The notes beneath the pieces were generated by a model. That model was not told the origin of the DNA. It made no database searches and saw nothing but the letters and a program-made list of their open reading frames with translations. The translations under genes and the position numbers were made by a program. Shown one piece after another: positions 18,241 to 26,427 of a stretch of DNA of 64,000 nucleotides (positions are counted from its first letter, which is position 1; each line of letters opens with the position of its first letter). The DNA is from an uncultured Flavobacteriaceae bacterium. GTDB lineage: Bacteria; Bacteroidota; Bacteroidia; Flavobacteriales; Flavobacteriaceae. The DNA is taken from assembly GCA_947500435.1 (NCBI GenBank), contig CANMRV010000001.1, positions 434,001 to 498,000 on the forward strand, read 5' to 3'.

Positions 18241-19182
18241 TTACTTTCTGAGATTTTGCAGCATTTCATTTGTTGTCCTTTCCAAATCAAATTCAGACCT
18301 CCAACCCCAATCTTTCCGAGCCTCTGAATCATCGATACTACTAGGCCATGAATCGGCAATGGCTTGACGGGAATCTGGTTCATAAGTTATCTCAAATTCT
18401 GGAATTTGTACTGTAATGCTTTCAGCTACCTCTGATGGTGTAAAGCTCATAGCCGCAATATTATAAGCAGAACGGACTTTTATTTTATCAGGATCACTTT
18501 CCATCAGTTCTAGGGTAGCGCGAATGGCATCGTCCATAAACATCATGGGAAGAGTGGTGTCTGTTCTCAAAAAGCTTGTATATGTCTTATCTGAAAGCGC
18601 TTTATGATAGATTTCTACAGCATAATCGGTTGTGCCGCCACCGGGCATGGTTTTCCAACTGATAAGACCTGGATAGCGAATACTGCGCACATCTACTCCA
18701 AATTTATTATGATAATACTCGCACCAGCGTTCCCCAGATTGTTTGCTGATACCGTAAACGGTACTAGGTTCCATGATGGTATTTTGTGGGGTGTTGTCCC
18801 TTGGAGTATTAGGACCAAAAACGGCGATACTTGATGGCCAAAAGATTTTTGAAATCTTTTTTTCCTTTGCCAAATTCAATACGTTAAATAGGGAATTCAT
18901 ATTGAGGTTCCAGGCGCGCATGGGAAACTTTTCTGCTGTTGCACTTAGCATGGCCGCCATAAGATAGACTTCATCAATCTCGTAGTAAGCAACAACTTCT
19001 TCAAGAGCATCGTAATCGGTGGCATCTAAAAGTTCAAAGGGACCAGAATCCATAAGGTTTTCATTACCCTCTCGAATATCACTGGCTATTATAATATCAC
19101 TTCCATGTTTTTCCCGTAGGGTGAAGGTCAGCTCGGTTCCAATCTGTCCACAAGCACCTATAATCAGAATATTTTTCTGCAT
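18241..19182 (-). CDS. tdh: L-threonine 3-dehydrogenase, SDR/epimerase type
   Basis: The 313-residue protein oxidises L-threonine to 2-amino-3-ketobutyrate. It is of the short-chain, NAD-dependent epimerase-like type known from Flavobacterium and not the zinc MDR type of E. coli. It shows NILIIGACGQIGTEL (NAD site), MAAMLSATAEKFPMRAW, FWPSSIAVFGP, VYGISKQSGERWCEYY (Tyr-x3-Lys) and YPGLISWKTMPGGGTTDYA, all typical of this group. The ATG at 19182 is preferred over TTG 19191 because family members start just before the NAD motif. The partner gene kbl is not in view. It abuts the acidic-protein gene tail to tail. Confidence 0.92.
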   Translation of the reverse strand: MQKNILIIGACGQIGTELTFTLREKHGSDIIIASDIREGNENLMDSGPFELLDATDYDALEEVVAYYEIDEVYLMAAMLSATAEKFPMRAWNLNMNSLFNVLNLAKEKKISKIFWPSSIAVFGPNTPRDNTPQNTIMEPSTVYGISKQSGERWCEYYHNKFGVDVRSIRYPGLISWKTMPGGGTTDYAVEIYHKALSDKTYTSFLRTDTTLPMMFMDDAIRATLELMESDPDKIKVRSAYNIAAMSFTPSEVAESITVQIPEFEITYEPDSRQAIADSWPSSIDDSEARKDWGWRSEFDLERTTNEMLQNLRK

Positions 19183-19246
19183 TAAAATCAAGTTAAATGA
19201 ATTCGGGTATAAAGATACCGTTTATTAAAATTTGTACATTCGCTGC

Positions 19247-19744
19247 ATGAGTAAAACATTTGTCTTTGGTCTTTTTTTCCTGCTTGTAATTTCCTGCAAA
19301 GGAGATAAGGACCAAGCTATAGAAGAGGATACTTCGTCTTTTGAAATCCTCACCGAAAATTGGCCAAAGAAAACTAGCCCAAACTCTAAAACAGCTGAAA
19401 TAATTAAAGATTGGGAGGAGTTCAATGCACTTCAAATTGGACTAGATGCCATATACAATGTTGGCAATACCGAAGATTTGAGTTTGGTTTTGGAAGACTT
19501 GATTGAAAAACAAAAAGCGCTAGAAGAATCTGAATACCCTGAAACTTTTGACAAACCCCAAATTAAGAGTAGACAAAAAGTATTTCACACCTTTATTTTA
19601 AAAACAAAAGGTGATTTGATTTATCGGGTAGATTCTCAAAAATCTGTTTTAGAAATGATTGAAGCTCATAATTCGATGCTAAATCAAATGAATTCTATTA
19701 CTAGTAATACGTTAGATCTTAAGACTCTTTTAGAAGAAGAATAG
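19247..19744 (+). CDS. Small lipoprotein of unknown function
   Basis: The 165-residue protein has a lipoprotein signal with lipobox VISC (Cys17) after a short hydrophobic core. The mature part is helical and charged, with heptad-like Leu/Ile spacing from about residue 45 on (LQIGLDAIYNV, LSLVLEDLIEKQKALEE, IEAHNSMLNQMNSI), suggesting a helical bundle. I recognise no family. The start at ATG 19247 is chosen over a TTG at 19232. It is divergent from tdh and 55 nt upstream of the DUF2652 gene. Confidence 0.75.
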   Translation: MSKTFVFGLFFLLVISCKGDKDQAIEEDTSSFEILTENWPKKTSPNSKTAEIIKDWEEFNALQIGLDAIYNVGNTEDLSLVLEDLIEKQKALEESEYPETFDKPQIKSRQKVFHTFILKTKGDLIYRVDSQKSVLEMIEAHNSMLNQMNSITSNTLDLKTLLEEE

Positions 19745-19756
19745 TATTTTGCCGTA

Positions 19757-19775
19757 TAACTTTGACAGTTCTGTC
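19757..19775 (+). promoter_or_regulatory. Candidate -10 box with dyad at the start site (DUF2652 gene)
   Basis: TAACTTTG (19757-19764) matches TAnnTTTG, and the dyad GACAG-TT-CTGTC (19764-19775) starts on its last base, covering the expected transcription start about 25-30 nt upstream of the ATG at 19800. There is no TTG at the -35 position. The arrangement suggests a regulated promoter, but it rests on one 12-nt dyad. Confidence 0.35.
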
Positions 19776-19799
19776 TATACTACCGACTAACATTTGAAT

Positions 19800-20891
19800 A
19801 TGTCGAAGTCATTTCTCTTTATTCCTGATATTTCTGGTTTTACCAAGTTTATACAAACAACTGAGGTAGAGCATAGTCAACATGTAATAGCTGAGTTATT
19901 GGAAGTTTTGATTGCTGCCAATACTCAAGATTTAAAACTCGCTGAGATTGAAGGGGACGCTCTTTTCTTTTATAAAGAAGGTGAAATACCCTCCCAAGAA
20001 AGATTATTGGCGCAAATTGAGACTATGTTTACAGCGTTTTATAGCCATTTGAAATTGTTGGAGACCAACCGAATATGCCCTTGTAATGCCTGCGCTTCAG
20101 CCCCTAATTTGCAATTGAAGATTGTAGCACATTGTGGGGATTTACAGTTTATAGAAGTTCAAGGGAATCGCAAACCTTTTGGACAACAGGTTATTGAAGC
20201 ACATCGATTGCTAAAAAATTCAATAGATAGTGAAAACTATGCATTAATAAGTAAAGAGTTAGCAAGCACAATTGAACTACCTATATACTACTGGAGCAAA
20301 CTTTATCGGTTTAAGGAAGGAAAAGACACTTACGATGAAAGAGAAGTTGAATACATTTTTTCCGTAATCGACCAAATTAAGTTGATGCTTAATACTTTTT
20401 CACAAGGGAAAAAGGTGAGTTTTAATAGATCACCTCAATTTGTATTCGAAAAGGAATTTTCAATTTCGGGAACAAGCCTAATGGAGTATATTACCAATTA
20501 CACCTACCGGCATCATTGGGCGAAAGGAGTTGATAAATTCGAATACAGAGAAAATGAGGTTACTAGGTTGGGCTCGGAACATTTATGTGTCATTAATGGT
20601 AAACATTTGAATTTTGTGGCTGTGACCAAAGATGTTCATCCAGGCCAGCTCGTGTATGGTGAGATGACTTCAAGCCCTCCCCCAGTTGACACTTTATATC
20701 AGTTTTACATTATTACACCAACCGGGAAAGCATCTTGTAAATTAAAAGTAGAAACTTATTGGGAAGCCAAATCACCCTTAAAAAGACTGGTTCTTGCTCT
20801 TTTTGTAAAAAGGATATTTAAGAAAAATACGGAGAGTGCCATAAATAGTTTGGCACAATTTGCCTCCGAAAAATCTTCTGATTATTCCTAG
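19800..20891 (+). CDS. DUF2652 protein: nucleotide-cyclase-like domain plus SRPBCC-like domain
   Basis: The 363-residue protein starts at ATG 19800. Residues 1-145 resemble the class III adenylate/guanylate cyclase fold: FIPDISGFTKF supplies a metal Asp (Asp10), EIEGDALFFY a second (Asp53), and AHRLLK an Arg136 close to the transition-state arginine position. The usual adenine-recognising Lys before the second Asp is Ile/Glu here. A CPCNAC cluster (Cys93, 95, 98) is unusual for cyclases. Residues about 210-350 form a SRPBCC-like beta-helix fold. It could be a degenerate sensor or a real but divergent cyclase. Its stop overlaps the convergent arsR-like gene by 4 nt. Confidence 0.8.
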   Translation: MSKSFLFIPDISGFTKFIQTTEVEHSQHVIAELLEVLIAANTQDLKLAEIEGDALFFYKEGEIPSQERLLAQIETMFTAFYSHLKLLETNRICPCNACASAPNLQLKIVAHCGDLQFIEVQGNRKPFGQQVIEAHRLLKNSIDSENYALISKELASTIELPIYYWSKLYRFKEGKDTYDEREVEYIFSVIDQIKLMLNTFSQGKKVSFNRSPQFVFEKEFSISGTSLMEYITNYTYRHHWAKGVDKFEYRENEVTRLGSEHLCVINGKHLNFVAVTKDVHPGQLVYGEMTSSPPPVDTLYQFYIITPTGKASCKLKVETYWEAKSPLKRLVLALFVKRIFKKNTESAINSLAQFASEKSSDYS

Positions 20892-21211
20892 GTTTTATCA
20901 TCCAAGTAAGACCCTAAATTATCTAGAGCATCATCCCAAAATTTCTCATAGATTTTGAGCCATTTATTAACTTCCTGTAAAGGCTGAGCATCAGCATAAC
21001 AAAATCGCTCTCGCCCTTTGTTACTAATTTGAACCAAACCTGCTTCTTCTAAAGTTTTTATATGTTTAGTAACTCCTTGGCGGGTAATGTCAAACTGATT
21101 TGAAATTTGAGTAATCGGCAATGCGGAAGAAGCAACTACCAGCGCATGAAAAATTTCACGTCTGGTAGGGTCGGCAATAGCTTTTAAGATTCTTGTGATT
21201 TTATCTTGCAT
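20888..21211 (-). CDS. ArsR-family transcriptional regulator
   Basis: The 107-residue protein is a winged-helix repressor with the ArsR signature ADPTRREIFHAL near the N-terminus and the recognition helix ITQISNQFDITRQGVTKHIK. No Cys-rich metal site (CxC) is visible, so it is of the metal-independent type usually paired with an AHSA1/SRPBCC protein. Its gene overlaps the upstream SRPBCC gene by 11 nt, so the two are coexpressed. Two near-identical dyads around the promoter of the pair are probable binding sites, implying autoregulation. Confidence 0.9.
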   Translation of the reverse strand: MQDKITRILKAIADPTRREIFHALVVASSALPITQISNQFDITRQGVTKHIKTLEEAGLVQISNKGRERFCYADAQPLQEVNKWLKIYEKFWDDALDNLGSYLDDKT

Positions 21212-21629
21212 GTACTTCTTTGGTTAGATATTCTGTTAGCAAGTTAATACAGTTGTCCCAACCAGCGCTAAAGTGCCCAAACATAGTGATGGCGTTATCC
21301 TCGGTATAATTGGAAATCCCGGAATGTTCTAATGTTAGTTTGGTTTTCCCCTGAATCGCTTCAAGTGACCATTTTACGGTTGTTTCAACATCAGTGTTTT
21401 CCACCATCCAGGTATAGATCAACGTATACGGATTTGCTTCTTTTACAATTCCCTTAATCTGTGTACATCCTTTCTCTTCACCAGCCGTAAAGGTGTATTC
21501 ATAACCAGGCTCAGGTTTAAAATCGGCGTTGATAAACCAAGTTGAGATTTCTTCGCCTATCGAAATAGCATTCCAAACTTTGTCAATTGAATGATTAAAA
21601 ATTTGCTCCCTCGTGATAACATCTTTCAT
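21201..21629 (-). CDS. SRPBCC/AHSA1 family protein
   Basis: The 142-residue protein has the START/Bet v1-like fold of the AHSA1 family: an N-terminal strand REQIFNHSIDKVWNAIS, helix EEISTWF, then YTFTAGEEKGCTQIKG and the closing helix HFSAGWDNCINLLTEYLTK. These proteins bind hydrophobic ligands in a cavity. Pairing with an ArsR regulator is very common and suggests a small-molecule response unit. ATG 21629 is preferred over an upstream in-frame ATG at 21671, which lies inside the operator and would place the promoter in the coding region. Confidence 0.9.
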   Translation of the reverse strand: MKDVITREQIFNHSIDKVWNAISIGEEISTWFINADFKPEPGYEYTFTAGEEKGCTQIKGIVKEANPYTLIYTWMVENTDVETTVKWSLEAIQGKTKLTLEHSGISNYTEDNAITMFGHFSAGWDNCINLLTEYLTKEVHAR

Positions 21630-21652
21630 GATTGTAAATTTTATGATTAATA

Positions 21653-21670
21653 TGCAACTATATGGTTGCA
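21653..21670. promoter_or_regulatory. Operator dyad O1 of the arsR/SRPBCC promoter
   Basis: TGCAACTATATGGTTGCA has 6-nt arms that are exact reverse complements and a 6-nt centre. It overlaps the last bases of the -10 box and the expected start site on the minus strand. A second copy of the same arms lies 41 nt away centre to centre, near four helical turns. Confidence 0.65.
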
Positions 21671-21698
21671 AATATAGATAATAAAATTAAATACGCAA
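21669..21698 (-). promoter_or_regulatory. Promoter of the SRPBCC-arsR operon
   Basis: On the minus strand the sequence is TTG, 19 nt, TATATTTG, an exact match to the Bacteroidetes consensus (TTG, 17-21 nt, TAnnTTTG). The -35 TTG is inside operator O2 and the -10 box runs into operator O1, so a repressor bound at both would block polymerase directly. Transcription should start near 21662, about 33 nt upstream of the SRPBCC start. Confidence 0.7.
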
Positions 21699-21710
21699 CT
21701 TTTTGGTTGC
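21695..21710. promoter_or_regulatory. Operator dyad O2 of the arsR/SRPBCC promoter
   Basis: GCAACTTTTTGGTTGC has the same 5-nt arms as O1 (GCAAC/GTTGC), separated by 6 nt. It covers the -35 TTG of the minus-strand promoter. Confidence 0.65.
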
Positions 21711-21744
21711 TTTTTATATCCTTGCTTACCTACGACAGGTTCTA

Positions 21745-21777
21745 AAACCAAAAAAGCCGGCCCATTGAGCCAGCTTT
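21745..21777 (-). terminator. Intrinsic terminator of the TPR-protein gene
   Basis: On the minus strand a GC-rich hairpin (AAAGCTGGC, 7-nt loop, GCCGGCTTT, one mismatch) is followed by a T tract. It starts 22 nt after the stop codon at 21799. Confidence 0.8.
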
Positions 21778-21798
21778 CTATTGTTTCTATATATGGAG

Positions 21799-22497
21799 TT
21801 AATTCTTCTGTTCTTCAGCTGGCTGCTCTTTTCTAGAGGTAAGCGCTTGCTTGCTTAAGCTGGCCAAATTGAAATTAGGATCAACTTTTAGGGCTTCGTC
21901 GATAAGCGCTATTGCCGCATCGATATCTTTGTCCTTATTGAATTGCATGAGTCCTTTTAAATGAAGAAAAGCTGCCTTCAGCGATGCTTCGTAAGGCTGT
22001 TGTCTTTCATAAAAAGCATGTTTCATATCATCTTTTGAATTGGCCAAACCATATTCGATATTAGTTGCCGCTCCAGTAATATCTCCCGTCTGAATTTTTA
22101 AATCCGCCAGTTCATAAGCCAAATACGGATTTTGATTTCTGGTGAACAAGACTTCAAAGTGCTCAAGTGCTCTTTTAGGTTGGTTCAGAGCTTTCAATGA
22201 AATGGCTTTAACTTGAACAGAAAGGTCTGAATCACCTTCATTTTTTTCAATACCAATGGTGTTCAGGGCTTGCATGTGTTGATTGTTGTTCGCATATACA
22301 TATGCCAAAGTATCTCTTCGTTCTTTTGAAGGTGCAATTACATTTAAATGTGTCATGGCATTAATTACCCCATTTACATCACCCTGCAAACGCATTTCTT
22401 TGTAAAATGCTTCATAATGCTTTTTTAATTCCGCATTTGTTTGTGCCGTACCTAAATAGCCTATGGTCATGACCAACACAAAAATAACTCTCTTCAT
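21799..22497 (-). CDS. Exported tetratricopeptide-repeat protein
   Basis: The 232-residue protein has a Sec signal (cut near GTAQT) and an alpha-helical body with TPR-like helix pairs, for example RRDTLAYVYANNNQHMQALN, VKAISLKALNQPKRALEHFE, AYELADLKIQTGDITGAATN and KDIDAAIALIDEALKVDPNF. TPR arrays mediate protein contacts in the periplasm. No partner is visible nearby; the gene stands alone between two intrinsic terminators. Confidence 0.8.
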   Translation of the reverse strand: MKRVIFVLVMTIGYLGTAQTNAELKKHYEAFYKEMRLQGDVNGVINAMTHLNVIAPSKERRDTLAYVYANNNQHMQALNTIGIEKNEGDSDLSVQVKAISLKALNQPKRALEHFEVLFTRNQNPYLAYELADLKIQTGDITGAATNIEYGLANSKDDMKHAFYERQQPYEASLKAAFLHLKGLMQFNKDKDIDAAIALIDEALKVDPNFNLASLSKQALTSRKEQPAEEQKN

Positions 22498-22604
22498 CGT
22501 ATTCTGGTTTTATTGATTTTGGTGCGCTAAACTATAAAATTTATTTGTAGTAAGCTGTTAATAAAACCTTTAAAGAATTAGTATCTCGGTATAAAGCAAA
22601 AAAA

Positions 22605-22621
22605 ATGCCCTAAATGGGCAT
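22605..22621 (-). terminator. Intrinsic terminator of the 124-residue protein gene
   Basis: On the minus strand ATGCCC-ATTTA-GGGCAT is followed directly by eight T residues, a textbook rho-independent terminator 33 nt after the stop at 22654. Confidence 0.85.
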
Positions 22622-22653
22622 CTCTTTTTATATTGGTTTGGTGGTTTTGTTAC

Positions 22654-23028
22654 CTAAGCCGTCATTAACGGCAAGCTCTTATTGGTGTAAGAACTTAATA
22701 AGCTTGCGTAAAAAGCAAGACTTTTGCTGTCATAATCTATACATGACTTTAAGAAATCGCGCAGATTTCTGAACCATAGATTAACGTGTAATGTCGGTAA
22801 ATAAAGATTTACGGTTTTTGGATCGTAATCTTTATCATCCATCACAAGTTCCATCTCCACCCTTCTACGGTGGTAATCAATTGAAACATCTGCTGCGTTG
22901 TAATGCTTTTTTAAAATTGCAACATGCAAAGTTTCATAGTCGGGGGCAACTTTTTGCTCGGGACAACTTTGGGCAATCAAATCTTCCATTTCCATTAGAA
23001 TTCGCCCTTTTAAATTTGAATTTTCCAT
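22654..23028 (-). CDS. Protein of unknown function (124 residues)
   Basis: A soluble 124-residue protein without signal or membrane segment. It has mixed alpha/beta character, with the segment DVSIDYHRRRVEMELVMDDKDYDPKT cut by charged residues and a C-terminal half rich in aromatic residues (LWFRNLRDFLKSCIDYDSK). I do not recognise the family. A TAACTTTA box at 23052-23059 on the minus strand is a possible -10, and the gene ends in an intrinsic terminator, so it is a monocistronic unit. Confidence 0.7.
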   Translation of the reverse strand: MENSNLKGRILMEMEDLIAQSCPEQKVAPDYETLHVAILKKHYNAADVSIDYHRRRVEMELVMDDKDYDPKTVNLYLPTLHVNLWFRNLRDFLKSCIDYDSKSLAFYASLLSSYTNKSLPLMTA

Positions 23029-23144
23029 GGCAAAACGTTTTAATTATATACTAAAGTTACGGGTTAGTCGATGAAAAGGACGTTGTATTAACAGGAAAAT
23101 AGAGACTTTGTTGTGAAACCTTAAATTTTTGATGTGTACAGCAA

Positions 23145-23948
23145 CTACAACGTTGTAGTAAAATCGAATTTTTTAACATTTATAAGCACTTTTGAGTGTA
23201 CTTTTTTACCTTTTTCGGAATTATCTACTTTATAATCAGGTGTTTGTAGGCCTCTTTTTTTTGCTTCCGAACTGTAATAGTCTTGTTTCGATGGATGTAC
23301 AGGATAGACACCATTCATGACTTCATTCCACCAGGAGTAGGTTATGACTGACGTAATAATCCGAATGCAATCGTTTAAGTGAATCAAATTAATGGGAGCA
23401 TTTCCATTGGATAAATTTTGCCTTCCCGAAAGCATGGAGATTGGATGTCGATTTGGGCCGATTAATCCCCCAAAACGAATGATGGTTGTGTCTAAATCTT
23501 TATCATTTCGAAAGATATTTTCCGATGCTAATAGTTGTTTTCCCGATTCTGAAGTGGGTTGGGGAATTGTTTCTTCTGTTACGTCGCCATCCACATCACC
23601 ATAAACGGATGTACTACTCACAAATACTACCTTTTTTACAAAAGACTTTTTGATTTCCGTATGGAGCAATTGCATTTTTTGGACATAGTTTTCTTTGTTT
23701 TGACCTCTTAGTTTAGGTGGAACGTTCACAATTAATACAGCAACATCCCGAAGAAAATCTGAAATAGCTCCCTCAATTTTATCTGGCCCCAGAGAAATTT
23801 TAAAGGGCGAAATACCCTCTTTTCGGAGTTGTGCTAACTTTTCTTCAGATTTTGTAGTACCATGTACTTGGTATCCATCTTTAACTAAAGAAATCGCAAG
23901 TGGAAACCCCAACCAGCCGCAACCCAAAACACCGACTCTCTTATTCAA
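23145..23948 (-). CDS. NAD(P)-binding epimerase-like SDR protein (YeeZ-like)
   Basis: The 267-residue protein is an extended SDR with the nucleotide motif GVLGCGWLGFPLAISL at residues 5-20, followed by VHGTTKSEEKL, VFVSSTSVYGDVDGDVTE and the loop GRQNLSNGNAPINLIHLNDC. The usual Tyr-x3-Lys is not obvious (SGKQLLASEN occupies the place), as in YeeZ-type members whose substrate is unknown. The start is TTG 23948, the only sensible initiator before the Rossmann motif; it overlaps the stop of the upstream peptidase gene by 8 nt, so the two are cotranscribed. Confidence 0.8.
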   Translation of the reverse strand: MNKRVGVLGCGWLGFPLAISLVKDGYQVHGTTKSEEKLAQLRKEGISPFKISLGPDKIEGAISDFLRDVAVLIVNVPPKLRGQNKENYVQKMQLLHTEIKKSFVKKVVFVSSTSVYGDVDGDVTEETIPQPTSESGKQLLASENIFRNDKDLDTTIIRFGGLIGPNRHPISMLSGRQNLSNGNAPINLIHLNDCIRIITSVITYSWWNEVMNGVYPVHPSKQDYYSSEAKKRGLQTPDYKVDNSEKGKKVHSKVLINVKKFDFTTTL

Positions 23949-26223
23949 AGCGCACGGTTTTGGTAACTAAAATGGCATCATTTAGTATAAAAGGCATGGG
24001 AATATTGTCTTCTGGTCTAGCCGGAATGCTAAACTGAGAATTGCTCAGTAAATCGTTTGAAGCTTCATAAATAGTAAGTTCTAAAATTGAATCTTTTGGT
24101 ATACTCAGTTGCAGGTCGGTATACTCATTATTGCTAACATAATGGGTCACTAGTTTGCCGCGCCATCTGTTTTCAAGGTAGTAATCAGAAAGTTTGATAG
24201 CATTCACACTTGCCGATTCAAGTGGAGTTTCAGTGAATACCTCAAGCCGATTAATGTTACGATTTGGAGTAATGCAAATGTCTAGCAACCTACTATTTCC
24301 TATAACTGTATCGCTAGTCTTTTCTACCAGCATTTGTGGTATTTCTTTGGTAGGAGCTTCCGACACATAGGTAAATCCTGAGCTGTATTTACTACTTATG
24401 GTTTTTTTAGATAGTTTTTCTGGGGATTTTTTATCGGTTCCGAGGTACTGCGTCGTCCAATCGGAAAGGGTGTTTTCATAGGTCGCCCATTGTGCTTTAT
24501 TTGAATCCGCATCCAGCACATATAGAAGGCTTGTCGGTTTTGGATTGTCTTCATCGAAACCAGAATTAAAATGGGCTGAAATCATACATCCGAAGAACAA
24601 AATAAGACCTAAATAAGCCAATCGTTTTTTCTTTTTATAAAAACCGAAAATAGGTAACAATAACAGAAAAGTGAGCGTAGTGAAAAGGGTAGTGGCCGCC
24701 ATCATTTTGAGCCCAAGACCTACTGGAAACATTTTTACAAAAGGCGCATAAATGAACATTGCAGGTAGGGCCAAAAAAGTCAATAGATATGGATTTGGCA
24801 TTTTCTGATTGAGTAGTACCATAAATGCCGATAATACTGCAAATACGGGAACAATAAAAAAGCTCGCCCCTGATAAATAGTGACTCACTAATCCACAAAT
24901 CACCAACCAAAGTAGGATGGGAGCGACCAACAGATTTGCCGTTTCTACCTTTTTAAATCGATTGTATACCCAAAAACAAACGGCAATTGAGAAAAACACA
25001 AATGCAAAAATATAAGTGTGACCATTATAAGTGAAACCGTGAAGGATGTCTTTGTATGCAGGATACATCCATTTCAAAACAGACCAACAGAAATACCCAA
25101 AAGCTCCATTTATCGCTAGGGCCAATAGCATGGGTAAAAACCCTTTGCCAACTTCAGTCGGACTCAATGCATTTCTTCGGAACCCATAAATTAATAGGAG
25201 AATAAAACAAAGTACAGCTAAACCAAACATAGGCCATATCCATTCAAAAGGATAAGAGACCAGTTTAAAAAAGGGAACATTGAAATAAATAGAATCATTC
25301 AGGCTTTTAAGATTTGTTAAATCAGCTTGGCTAAAATGGTTGAGCAGAGGCATCAAATAACTGCCCTGATGCGCCATGGTTTTTTTGTCTAATCGCTCGT
25401 AAGTATCTTTTGCTGTATGATAGTCAAAGTGGTCATCTATGAAGGCAAAATTGAATCCTTCGATATCGCCATCTTCTCGGAATACAGTCAAATCAGTATC
25501 GTTGGGCAACATTTTGTAGATACTATAGGCCAAGGAATTTGCGACAGGATATTCAGGATTTGCCTTTGTAAATTCCTTAATTAAGTTCGCATTTCCACGA
25601 TTGGTTTCAATAAGCATATAACTTGGTCCACCGCTTCCGCGAGCCTCGAAATTGAGAACTAATCCTACGTCTTTTTTCCATGGATGCTCTTTTACGAAGA
25701 GGTCCGCTCCGTTTAGGCCTAATTCTTCCGAATCGGAAATCAAAATGATAATATCGTTCTTTGGATTTTGGTTATTGGCTAAAAACGCACGAATTCCCTC
25801 AAGAATAGTAGCAACTCCACTGCCAGCATCACTTGCCCCAAAGGAAGAATGTATACTGCTGTCATAATGTGATAATAGTAGCAAGGCTTTTCCGGATTCA
25901 GAACCTTTGATTCTTGCCAAAATGTTCATGGCCTTGCTTAAATTTGCCCAATCTCCTGCGGTATATCCTTCTTGGATAGAAGTTTCCAGCCCCATTTTTT
26001 CGAGCTCAGACACTATATATTCTCGAACCTGCTTATGAGCAGGGAATCCTACTCCGTGAGGTTTTTGAGCAATCTGTTTGACATGTTCAAGAGCCCTATC
26101 AGTGGAAAAAGAAGTTTTTTCTGCACTGGCATCACCAGAATAAGCTGGCATTAAGGAGCGAAAGCTCCAGTAAATAGCAAAGACAATCAATAGAAGGGTA
26201 AATATCGCGGAAGACCTTTTCAT
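23941..26223 (-). CDS. Membrane-bound M28 zinc peptidase (ERMP1-like architecture)
   Basis: The 760-residue protein starts at ATG 26223. A signal-anchor helix (residues 5-25) is followed by an M28 aminopeptidase domain with LLLSHYDSSIHSSFGASDAG (zinc His and bridging Asp), ISDSEELGLNGADL (catalytic Glu pair) and FIDDHFDYHTAKDTYERLD (zinc His). After residue 320 come about eight membrane helices and a C-terminal beta domain of about 200 residues. The peptidase-plus-multipass layout resembles ERMP1/Fxna-type proteins. The active site should face the periplasm. Substrate unknown, probably peptides or N-terminal residues. Confidence 0.87.
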   Translation of the reverse strand: MKRSSAIFTLLLIVFAIYWSFRSLMPAYSGDASAEKTSFSTDRALEHVKQIAQKPHGVGFPAHKQVREYIVSELEKMGLETSIQEGYTAGDWANLSKAMNILARIKGSESGKALLLLSHYDSSIHSSFGASDAGSGVATILEGIRAFLANNQNPKNDIIILISDSEELGLNGADLFVKEHPWKKDVGLVLNFEARGSGGPSYMLIETNRGNANLIKEFTKANPEYPVANSLAYSIYKMLPNDTDLTVFREDGDIEGFNFAFIDDHFDYHTAKDTYERLDKKTMAHQGSYLMPLLNHFSQADLTNLKSLNDSIYFNVPFFKLVSYPFEWIWPMFGLAVLCFILLLIYGFRRNALSPTEVGKGFLPMLLALAINGAFGYFCWSVLKWMYPAYKDILHGFTYNGHTYIFAFVFFSIAVCFWVYNRFKKVETANLLVAPILLWLVICGLVSHYLSGASFFIVPVFAVLSAFMVLLNQKMPNPYLLTFLALPAMFIYAPFVKMFPVGLGLKMMAATTLFTTLTFLLLLPIFGFYKKKKRLAYLGLILFFGCMISAHFNSGFDEDNPKPTSLLYVLDADSNKAQWATYENTLSDWTTQYLGTDKKSPEKLSKKTISSKYSSGFTYVSEAPTKEIPQMLVEKTSDTVIGNSRLLDICITPNRNINRLEVFTETPLESASVNAIKLSDYYLENRWRGKLVTHYVSNNEYTDLQLSIPKDSILELTIYEASNDLLSNSQFSIPARPEDNIPMPFILNDAILVTKTVRFE

Positions 26224-26233
26224 AATGCTCAAG

Positions 26234-26261
26234 TTGGAATTCTAAAAGTATAAAATTCCAA
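26234..26261. promoter_or_regulatory. Inverted repeat around a -10-like box upstream of the M28 peptidase gene
   Basis: TTGGAATT (26234-26241) and AATTCCAA (26254-26261) are exact inverted copies 12 nt apart. Between them the minus strand reads TACTTTTA (26243-26250), one base off TAnnTTTG, placed 20-27 nt before the ATG at 26223. No TTG is found at -35. Plausible regulated promoter, but weak. Confidence 0.3.
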
Positions 26262-26427
26262 GCTCATTTTTAGAGTAAGTAGATGGTATTACTGGGAATA
26301 ATCAGTGTTACAAAAGTTCAAAACCCTTGGAGTAGTACGTCGAATAATTGTAAAAGGCATTGAATTTTTCGCTATATTTATTAATTAACCTCGCCTGTCT
26401 GCCCCGACAGCCTAAAACCTTAACGAT

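Noticed and set aside
23145..23158. Perfect palindrome CTACAACGTTGTAG at the end of the epimerase-like gene
   Set aside because: It contains the stop codon and last codons, is not in a promoter region and has no T tract, so no role could be argued.
26395..26410. CTGTC/GACAG hairpin in the CBS gene leader
   Set aside because: Only a 5-bp stem; may be a small interspersed repeat, but there is no second copy in the window.
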